A DNA stretch of 7,998 bases from Cellulomonadaceae bacterium. Lineage in GTDB: Bacteria > Actinomycetota > Actinomycetes > Actinomycetales > Cellulomonadaceae. The stretch is taken from the NCBI GenBank assembly GCA_031282935.1, contig JAITCS010000136.1, positions 1-7,998 of the forward strand. The letters are read 5' to 3'. The notes beneath the pieces are model-generated. The model was given only the letters and a program-made list of their open reading frames with translations. It was not told the DNA's origin and did no database searches. The first letter of the stretch is position 1. Every line of letters starts with the position of its first letter. Both the position numbers and the translations under genes were made by a program. Below are positions 1 through 4,347 of this stretch, one piece after another.

Positions 1-143
1 CGAATTGCCGCCAAGGCGCCGCCGATAACCAACATGTAACCAACCCGGCCCGCATATCGAAACAAAGCTGAAAAAAGATTTCCAAACAATAATCTAGCGC
101 CCTGACCTGCGGTTTCATATCCAAGAGGCCGATATGATTCAAG
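1..143 (-). CDS. Possible 5' part of a membrane protein gene, cut by the left edge
   Basis: On the minus strand the frame is open from 143 to the window edge (47 codons). Its translation looks membrane-like near the edge, with FRYAGRVGYMLVIGG followed by ALAAI. Two stops (TAG, TGA) at 149-144 bound it upstream. No ATG or GTG lies near the top of the frame. Possible starts are TTG at 89-87, about ten bases after an AGGG, and ATG at 35-33. A second frame from ATG 119-117 is also open, so the choice is uncertain. The hydrophobic stretch is suggestive of a transmembrane helix, but too little is visible to name a product. It would be divergent from the gene at 259. Confidence 0.25.
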
Positions 144-160
144 TCACTAACGCAAGTCAC
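140..160. repeat. Short direct repeat CAAGTCAC, upstream of the SH3-like protein gene
   Basis: CAAGTCAC occurs at 140-147 and 153-160, a 13-bp step. The overlapping octamer TAACGCAA at 148-155 recurs at 207-214. These lie just upstream of and around the presumed promoter of the gene at 259. They could be regulator half-sites, but short repeats like this arise by chance and no regulator is known. Confidence 0.25.
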
Positions 161-172
161 AGCCGATAAGTG

Positions 173-200
173 TTGCGAAACTTTTTTCTAGTGCTAACGT
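173..200 (+). promoter_or_regulatory. Candidate promoter for the gene at 259
   Basis: TTGCGA (173-178) and TAACGT (195-200) are separated by 16 bp. The -10 fits the loose TANNNT pattern of actinobacterial sigma-A promoters, and the -35 keeps TTG. Matches to consensus are modest. The ribosome binding site AGGAGA follows at 248-253, five bases before the ATG. Confidence 0.3.
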
Positions 201-258
201 TTTCAGTAACGCAATGACAGCACCGCCACTGCGACGAACAATTTATTAGGAGATTGCG

Positions 259-963
259 ATGAGCAACAATTACGATGGCGAAGAAATCGAAATCAAAGAT
301 GAGCAGATTTCTTTCGAAGATGGCCAGCTTGTAGAGCAGGAAACCGAAGCTACTTTCCCAGTTATGTCCGCTGTGGTCGAGGAAGAAGTTCCCGTAGCCC
401 TCGTTGATGAGGTTGAGGTACTTCCCGTAGTTGAGGAGCCTGTTGTTGAGGCTGTTCCTCAGTACCGTGTTGAAGAGCAAATTATCACTGAGCCCGCTCC
501 GGTAGCGGTTGAGGAAATTCACCGTCCGGTTTGGCCTTGGGCTCTTGGCGCTTTGGCTTTGGCTGGTGCTGTGACCGCTTTGGCTTGGCCGCACCCGACC
601 ACTCAGGTTGCTGAGCCGGTTGTTACCCACTCCCCGGTTGCTGTTGTTTCGGTTGCTCCTAAAGCTACCGCAAAGCCGCTGCCTGCCAAGGTCACCCCTA
701 AGGCTACCCCGGTAACCCTGCCTGCCAAGGTTGATACTATTCCGGTTCCTACCTGCCAGGGTGGCAAGTTGGTTGTTGGCGCTGAAACTGTGCTCCGCGA
801 CAAGGGTACAAATGACGGCACCGAGGTAACCACTTTGGATAAGGGTGCTGAGATCACCATTACCGAGGCTGGTAAAGATGGCTGGTTCCCCGTAACCTCT
901 GGCGAGGCTCACGGTTATGTTCCGGTGACCTCCGTTACCTGCCAGGTTATCGTAACCGGCTAG
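259..963 (+). CDS. Single-pass membrane protein with acidic N-terminus and C-terminal SH3-like domain
   Basis: A 234-residue protein of unknown role. ATG 259 follows AGGAGA by five bases. Residues 1-88 are strongly acidic, with repeated Val/Glu/Pro segments, and look disordered. Residues 91-110, rich in Trp/Ala/Leu, form one membrane helix. There is no cleavable signal peptide, so the acidic part is probably cytoplasmic. Residues 111-164 are a Pro/Ala/Lys/Val linker with LPAKV at 141-145 and 154-158. Residues 166-228 resemble a bacterial SH3 domain (VLRDKG, GAEITIT, DGWFPV, GYVPV). Cys166 and Cys228 bracket this domain and could form a disulfide. SH3b domains of this kind commonly sit at the cell wall, so binding of peptidoglycan is a fair inference but not shown. 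Codons are dominated by GTT, GCT and other T-ending forms, unlike the GCG/GTC-rich neighbours, which may reflect strong expression. The gene is monocistronic and convergent with the kinase operon. Confidence 0.85.
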   Translation: MSNNYDGEEIEIKDEQISFEDGQLVEQETEATFPVMSAVVEEEVPVALVDEVEVLPVVEEPVVEAVPQYRVEEQIITEPAPVAVEEIHRPVWPWALGALALAGAVTALAWPHPTTQVAEPVVTHSPVAVVSVAPKATAKPLPAKVTPKATPVTLPAKVDTIPVPTCQGGKLVVGAETVLRDKGTNDGTEVTTLDKGAEITITEAGKDGWFPVTSGEAHGYVPVTSVTCQVIVTG

Positions 964-976
964 TAACTAACTAACT

Positions 977-1014
977 AAATAGGCCCGAGTCTTCACGGAT
1001 TCGGGCCTATTTTT
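977..1014 (+). terminator. Strong intrinsic terminator of the SH3-like protein gene
   Basis: A perfect 12-bp stem pairs 977-988 (AAATAGGCCCGA) with 1001-1012 (TCGGGCCTATTT). The 12-nt loop can pair partly further. A run of five T ends at 1014. It begins 14 bases after the stop codon, so it belongs to the gene at 259-963. The A-run on the left arm means it may also act on minus-strand transcripts. Confidence 0.9.
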
Positions 1015-1017
1015 ATG

Positions 1018-1073
1018 CCCGTCGAAACCCCGGCGGTTGAGCCACCCCCGGCGGTTGAGCCTGTCGAAACCCC
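1018..1073. repeat. Intergenic copies of the GGTTGAGCC..GTCGAAACC dispersed repeat
   Basis: One full copy, GGTTGAGCCTGTCGAAACC, lies at 1053-1071. A right half (CCCGTCGAAACC) is at 1018-1029 and a left half (GGTTGAGCC) at 1035-1043. The spacers CCCCGGC and ACCCCCGGC are alike, so the block looks assembled by small duplications. The same repeat occurs five times within the kinase gene at 1762-1885. I recall this sequence as widespread in actinobacterial genomes; its mode of spread is not known to me. Confidence 0.85.
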
Positions 1074-1111
1074 GGCATGTTTCACTTTCCCGTGCGTATT
1101 TAGGCCTCTGC

Positions 1112-1130
1112 TGCGCGGTGCAACCGCGCA
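1112..1130. repeat. Perfect hairpin TGCGCGGT-gca-ACCGCGCA
   Basis: An 8-bp perfect stem (1112-1119 with 1123-1130) encloses a GCA loop. The core GCGCGGT-N3-ACCGCGC recurs at 7028-7044 with a different loop. There is no T-run on either side, so it is not a standard terminator. It may be a palindromic protein-binding site or a REP-like element. Confidence 0.6.
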
Positions 1131-1160
1131 AGTGCCGCGACCCCGGCGGTTGAGGCGGGT

Positions 1161-1262
1161 GAGCCTGTGGCGGTCGCTGCGCTCCCTGCTCCCTCCTGGC
1201 CTCGGTCTGCGGCGGTTGAGCCTGTGGCGGTCGCTCCGCTCCCTATTCCCTCCTAGCCTCGG
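1161..1262. repeat. 45-bp direct duplication (two copies)
   Basis: Copies at 1161-1205 and 1218-1262 match at 41 of 45 positions. Both begin GAGCCTGTGGCGGTCGCT and end CCTCGG. Each is preceded by GGCGGTTGAG or a variant of it, so the unit is probably a longer relative of the GGTTGAGCC repeat family. Four mismatches suggest the duplication is not recent. Confidence 0.8.
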
Positions 1263-1264
1263 AA

Positions 1265-1282
1265 GAATTCGCGAGCGAATTC
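1265..1282. repeat. Palindrome GAATTCGC-GA-GCGAATTC
   Basis: Inverted arms at 1265-1272 and 1275-1282 meet almost directly, so as a hairpin it would form a 7-bp stem with a CGAG loop. It directly follows the second copy of the 45-bp duplication. It could be a REP-type palindrome. No T-run follows. Confidence 0.5.
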
Positions 1283-1301
1283 CCCACTCGGGCTGCGTCG
1301 T

Positions 1302-1355
1302 TCACCGAAACCCCGCATAGTCACCAAAACCCCAGCGCCGCATCACAGAAACCCC
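1302..1355. repeat. Three degenerate TCACNGAAACCCC copies
   Basis: TCACCGAAACCCC (1302-1314), TCACCAAAACCCC (1321-1333) and TCACAGAAACCCC (1343-1355) are spaced 19 and 22 bases apart. They resemble the GTCGAAACCCC half of the main repeat, so they are probably decayed relatives. On the minus strand they form spaced GGGG tracts downstream of the kinase stop. Confidence 0.55.
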
Positions 1356-1365
1356 GCCACGAAAC

Positions 1366-1386
1366 GCCCGCCCCACAATAGCGGGC
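1366..1386 (-). terminator. Possible weak terminator of the kinase operon
   Basis: Read on the minus strand, GCCCGC (1386-1381) pairs with GCGGGC (1371-1366) around a 9-nt loop, directly after the TGA of the kinase. Only a short GTTTCG follows instead of a clear T-run. It may be a weak or Rho-assisted terminator. The strong plus-strand terminator further on could also stop leftward transcripts. Confidence 0.4.
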
Positions 1387-2970
1387 TCACCCCCTTGGCA
1401 GGGTTACTATAATTGTGAGGCCCCCGCCCGGCGTGTTTTCCGCCCGAACGGTGCCGCCGTGCGCGGTCACGATGGCGGCGACGATGGCGAGGCCAAGCCC
1501 ACTGCCTCCGGAGGCGCGGGCGCGGGATTCATCGGCGCGATAAAACCGCTCAAAAATCTTGGCCAACTCGGTCTCGCTGACCCCGTTTCCGTGGTCTATT
1601 ACCTCCAGAACCACCTGCCCGTCGCCGCCCAGCGAGTCCGACGCGCGCAACACGATCTCTACCGGACTCGTATCCGGGGTGTGCCGGGCGACATTGCCGA
1701 TCAGGTTGGTGAGCACCTGCCACAACCTGTCCCTATCCCCCGGCACCACCACGTCGCCGTTGGTTGAGCCTGTCGAAACCTTCAGGTTGAGCCCCGTCGA
1801 AACCACCCCCGCATCGCCCGTCGAAACCTTTAGGTTGAGCCCCGTCGAAACCACCCCCGACCCGCTGGCTGAGCCTGTCGAAACCACCACCCCCGCACCG
1901 AACTGCAAAGTAACCGGGCGCTCCGGGTTGAGCGCATGAAGGTCCTCGGCGGCATCCCGCACCAGCGCCGTCAAGTCCACCGGCTCAGAGCGCATCGGGC
2001 GCCCCTCGTCCAGGCGGGCCAGAGTGAGCAGCTCCTCAACCAACCCCCCCATGCGCCGCGCGGCGTCCTCGATCTTGGTCATCGTCTGCGGCACCTCGGC
2101 CTCGGGCAAGCCGCCCATCCGGTACAACTCGCTGTAACCGCGCACGGTCGCCAGCGGGGTGCGCAGTTCGTGCGAGGCGTCGGATACAAAGCGCTTCATC
2201 CGGTCACCCACTGCCTGTTGCGCCACGAAAGACTGCTCCACCTGGGCTAACATCGCGTTCAACGACGCCTCAAGCGAGCCGACCTCAGTGTTGGGCGAGC
2301 CGGAGTTTGGCACGCGCTGGGTAAGGTCGCCCGCAGCTATCGCCGCAGCCGTATGCTCAATCTGGCGCAGGGGCCGCAGGGAACGATTGACTAGCGCGAG
2401 GGCGGCAAGGCTCCCCAACCCGATGATGCCCAGGCTGGACAGCACCAGGGTGCGGCGCAACATGTCGGTCGCCTGCGCCACAGAGTTCAGCGGCAAAGCC
2501 ACATAGACGGTCGCGGCCGTGTTCGGGCGGCGGCCAATTCGCACGGGGGTGGCGAGCACCCGCCACTGCGTCGGAATTTCTGCGCCCACCGAGTCCACCG
2601 TGAACGGCATGGGCGGGCCGGGCTGATTGGGTTGGTTGGGCACAACTTGGGCCACGTTTTCGAGGTTCGGGATGCCGTACCGGGACCGGTTCGGTTCCCA
2701 GGTGGAATCCTGGGTCTGCCCATACTCATCCCGAACCAAGACATAATAGTCCGACGGCCCACGATCTGGCCCCATGGTCGCTTCAAGCAACGCCATATTC
2801 CCTGAGGTTCGGATCAGTTGATTGTCCACCTGCGACACCAGATATTGCGAAAGAATAGTGCCAGTCAATAACCCAGCCAATGCCAGACTAAGAGCCAACA
2901 ATGCGGCCGTAAAGGCCACCAATTTCGCGCGCAGCGGCCATTTGTCGAGCCGATGGCTGCGCCCGGTCAT
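1387..2970 (-). CDS. Two-component sensor histidine kinase (HAMP, HisKA, HATPase_c)
   Basis: A 527-residue membrane sensor that should autophosphorylate and pass phosphate to the regulator encoded just upstream. Membrane helices lie at about 17-40 and 174-194, bracketing an extracytoplasmic sensor region of about 130 residues with a Pro/Asn/Gln-rich stretch near 110-122. HAMP follows at about 195-247. The phosphoacceptor is His267 in SDASHELRTPL. The ATPase shows the N-box (NLIGNVARH, 422-430), DHGNG (459-463), the F-box FERFYR (473-478) and GGSGLGLAI (488-496), so it looks catalytically intact. Residues 361-408, between the first ATPase strands and the N-box, are an unusual insert with five VSTG segments encoded by dispersed repeats. 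ATG overlaps the regulator's TAA by one base (TAATG), indicating translational coupling. It resembles actinobacterial MprB/TrcS-like kinases; the signal sensed is unknown. Confidence 0.95.
   Translation of the reverse strand: MTGRSHRLDKWPLRAKLVAFTAALLALSLALAGLLTGTILSQYLVSQVDNQLIRTSGNMALLEATMGPDRGPSDYYVLVRDEYGQTQDSTWEPNRSRYGIPNLENVAQVVPNQPNQPGPPMPFTVDSVGAEIPTQWRVLATPVRIGRRPNTAATVYVALPLNSVAQATDMLRRTLVLSSLGIIGLGSLAALALVNRSLRPLRQIEHTAAAIAAGDLTQRVPNSGSPNTEVGSLEASLNAMLAQVEQSFVAQQAVGDRMKRFVSDASHELRTPLATVRGYSELYRMGGLPEAEVPQTMTKIEDAARRMGGLVEELLTLARLDEGRPMRSEPVDLTALVRDAAEDLHALNPERPVTLQFGAGVVVSTGSASGSGVVSTGLNLKVSTGDAGVVSTGLNLKVSTGSTNGDVVVPGDRDRLWQVLTNLIGNVARHTPDTSPVEIVLRASDSLGGDGQVVLEVIDHGNGVSETELAKIFERFYRADESRARASGGSGLGLAIVAAIVTAHGGTVRAENTPGGGLTIIVTLPRG
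1762..1885. repeat. Array of dispersed repeats in frame inside the kinase gene
   Basis: Repeat copies lie at 1762-1780 (GGTTGAGCCTGTCGAAACC), 1785-1804 and 1833-1852 (variant with GCCCCGTC), 1817-1828 (right half) and 1867-1885 (GGCTGAGCC variant). From 1772 the sequence repeats with a 48-bp period, nearly perfect over two units. On the kinase strand this reads as GVVSTGLNLKVSTGDA followed by GVVSTGLNLKVSTGST. The full copy matches 1053-1071 exactly. All lengths preserve the kinase frame. Confidence 0.9.
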
Positions 2971-3707
2971 TATGCGGCGGCTTTCAGCACATAACCCACG
3001 CCGCGTTTCGTGTGGATCAGCGGCGGCAATGTCGTTTCCACCCCAGCAATAGTCACGGTGAGGTTATCTATTTTGCGCCGCAGATAAGAAACATAACTTT
3101 CGACGATATTCTTGTCCCCATACCAATCATAATTCCAAACATGGTCCAGAATCTGCTCTTTGGATAGCACCCGCCCCACGTTTTCCGCCAAATATCCTAA
3201 CAAGCGAAACTCGGTGGGCGACAATTCTATCGGTATTCCGGCTCGGGCCACCTCGTGAGAATCGTAGTCAATAACTAAATCCCCCACCGTCAAAATGTCG
3301 GCCTCAGCAACCGCCGCCGCCCCGGCGCGCCGTAGTAAAGCGCGAATCCGAGCCACAACCTCTTCCAAAGAGAAGGGTTTGGTCACGTAATCGTCCCCGC
3401 CCACCGTGAGCCCTTGCACCTTGTCAGCGGTGTCATCCTTGGCGGTAACGAACAGAATCGGAGTGTGATTGCCGCGAGCGCGCAACCGCTTGGTCACCGC
3501 GAAACCGTCCTGGTCAGGCAGCATAATGTCCAGCACAATCAGGTCGGGCTTGACTTTCTCAACCTCCCGCAACGCGCTGCCGCCGTCGGTCGCCTCAAAT
3601 ACCTCGAACCCGGCGAACCGCAGCGAGGCCGCCAGCAAATCGCGAATGGACGGTTCATCGTCCACCACTAGTATCCGCGCCTCGGGTATCTTTGAGCTTG
3701 CTGCCAT
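2970..3707 (-). CDS. OmpR/PhoB-family response regulator
   Basis: A DNA-binding regulator of 245 residues, partner of the kinase it overlaps by one base. The receiver domain covers about residues 10-125, with acidic pair Asp16/Asp17, phosphoacceptor Asp60 in VLDIMLPDQDG, Thr88 and Lys110 (TKPFSLEE). The winged-helix domain covers about 137-243, with SPTEFRLLGYLAENVGRVLS and the closing HTKRGVGYVL. The wing carries a longer loop than usual (NLTVTIAGVETTLPP before LIHTKRG). A GTG in frame at 3710 is possible, but GGTGAA at 3716-3711 sits three bases before the ATG at 3707 and would touch the GTG, so ATG is preferred. The gene starts 17 bases after the upstream stop. It resembles actinobacterial MprA/TrcR-type regulators; target genes are not visible, though autoregulation of this operon is likely. 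Confidence 0.95.
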   Translation of the reverse strand: MAASSKIPEARILVVDDEPSIRDLLAASLRFAGFEVFEATDGGSALREVEKVKPDLIVLDIMLPDQDGFAVTKRLRARGNHTPILFVTAKDDTADKVQGLTVGGDDYVTKPFSLEEVVARIRALLRRAGAAAVAEADILTVGDLVIDYDSHEVARAGIPIELSPTEFRLLGYLAENVGRVLSKEQILDHVWNYDWYGDKNIVESYVSYLRRKIDNLTVTIAGVETTLPPLIHTKRGVGYVLKAAA

Positions 3708-3724
3708 CACTTCACCGGCTATGT

Positions 3725-4285
3725 TTATTGGTTATCATAACTATCATCGTCCCAAGTGGGATAATGCTGCCCTTCAACCGGATACTCGTACCGCCACGTG
3801 GCCGATTCTACGTCAACCTTTACCCCAACGCGATTGAGGCGCGATAAAATATCCTCAGCCAGCGCCAAGTCACCTTCTTTTATCGCCGCAGCATATGCTT
3901 GGCACTCTAGGGCAACGAGTTGGCTAAAGGCCATCCGCATATCATGTTTATCTCCGCTGATATGCTTCGGATATCCTTCAGGGCGAAATATCTCCCCCAA
4001 CAAAGGGCGGGCTGTTGGGAATATCCTGGGAATACCCAAATCGAGGGCCACTACTGGCGTCCAACCCCCGCCTACTGCTATTGAATTCAATCTCCCCACG
4101 CTAATGAGTTGATCCTCAGTCAAGTCTTGCGAACGTAATAGAGCTTTCATCGCGCCAGTGGCACCCGCTTGCTTCATGTATATGGATAGCAAGCGAGTGT
4201 GCCATTGTTTCCAGACCCGCAATGGAATTGTTTCTTCTTCCTCTTCCATTGCGGGCCCGACCTCTGATTCATTTACTTGCCCCAT
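3725..4285 (-). CDS. Unrecognised soluble protein in the two-component operon
   Basis: A protein of 186 residues that I do not recognise. It has no signal peptide or membrane helix, so it is probably cytoplasmic. After an acidic start (MEEEEE) come a probable helical part (PLRVWKQWHTRLLSIYMKQ), a Gly/Pro-rich centre (VGGGWTP, LGIPRIFPTARPLLG), a second helical part (MRMAFSQLVALECQAYAAA) and an acidic, aromatic tail (WDDDSYDNQ). There is one Cys. A GTG at 4294 is in frame, but GAGG at 4297-4294 overlaps it and is eight bases from ATG 4285, which is therefore preferred. It lies 17 bases upstream of the regulator gene and about 60 downstream of the lipoprotein gene. That position suggests a role linked to the two-component system or the lipoprotein, but none can be named. 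Confidence 0.8.
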   Translation of the reverse strand: MGQVNESEVGPAMEEEEETIPLRVWKQWHTRLLSIYMKQAGATGAMKALLRSQDLTEDQLISVGRLNSIAVGGGWTPVVALDLGIPRIFPTARPLLGEIFRPEGYPKHISGDKHDMRMAFSQLVALECQAYAAAIKEGDLALAEDILSRLNRVGVKVDVESATWRYEYPVEGQHYPTWDDDSYDNQ

Positions 4286-4293
4286 TACGAACA

Positions 4294-4297
4294 CCTC
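4294..4297 (-). promoter_or_regulatory. Ribosome binding site deciding the start at 4285
   Basis: GAGG, read on the minus strand from 4297 to 4294, is eight bases before ATG 4285 but overlaps the alternative GTG start at 4294-4292. The spacing supports the shorter 186-residue product. Confidence 0.6.
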
Positions 4298-4309
4298 ACT
4301 CTCGGCACT

Positions 4310-4327
4310 ACGCCCATCCTAGGGCGT
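4310..4327 (-). other. Hairpin in the gap upstream of the unrecognised gene
   Basis: On the minus strand ACGCCC (4327-4322) pairs with GGGCGT (4315-4310) around the loop TAGGAT. It lies between the lipoprotein stop and the next ribosome binding site. No T-run follows, so it is unlikely to be a full terminator. It might protect the upstream message or partly lower expression of the downstream genes. Confidence 0.35.
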
Positions 4328-4347
4328 CCGTGGCTTCCAAGGCGGTG

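Larger units (their letters stand above)
1015..1386. other. Gene-free repeat-rich region between convergent genes
   Basis: This 372-base gap holds no credible gene. Open frames across it translate to low-complexity Arg/Leu/Ser/Pro peptides that simply follow the repeats. It contains copies and half-copies of GGTTGAGCC and GTCGAAACC, a perfect 8-bp hairpin, a 45-bp direct duplication, an EcoRI-site palindrome and three degenerate TCACNGAAACCCC copies. It ends in a terminator-like hairpin beside the kinase stop codon. The make-up suggests a landing ground for short dispersed repeats downstream of two convergent transcripts. Confidence 0.7.

Noticed and set aside
157..912. 251-codon open frame on the minus strand
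   Set aside because: It is opposite the SH3-like gene, has a low-complexity Asn/Ser/Arg/Leu composition and no ribosome site. It is produced by the biased codons of the real gene.
1015..1320. 101-codon plus-strand frame in the repeat region
   Set aside because: Its ATG falls right after the terminator T-run, and the translation merely follows the repeats (duplicated RRLSLWRSLRSL).
1311..1375. G-quadruplex on the minus strand
   Set aside because: GGGG tracts are present but are mostly separated by loops of 15 or more bases; only a weak possibility, better explained as decayed repeats.
1018..1386. Insertion sequence remnant
   Set aside because: No transposase-like coding sequence, no terminal inverted repeats bounding the region and no target duplication could be seen.
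1762..1885. CRISPR array
   Set aside because: Repeats are about 19 bp with spacers of only a few bases, they are unequal in form, and they lie within a coding gene with no cas genes nearby.
1762..1885. Repeat insertion having inactivated the kinase (pseudogene)
   Set aside because: The frame is kept throughout and the N-box, G boxes and F-box downstream are intact, so the gene appears functional.
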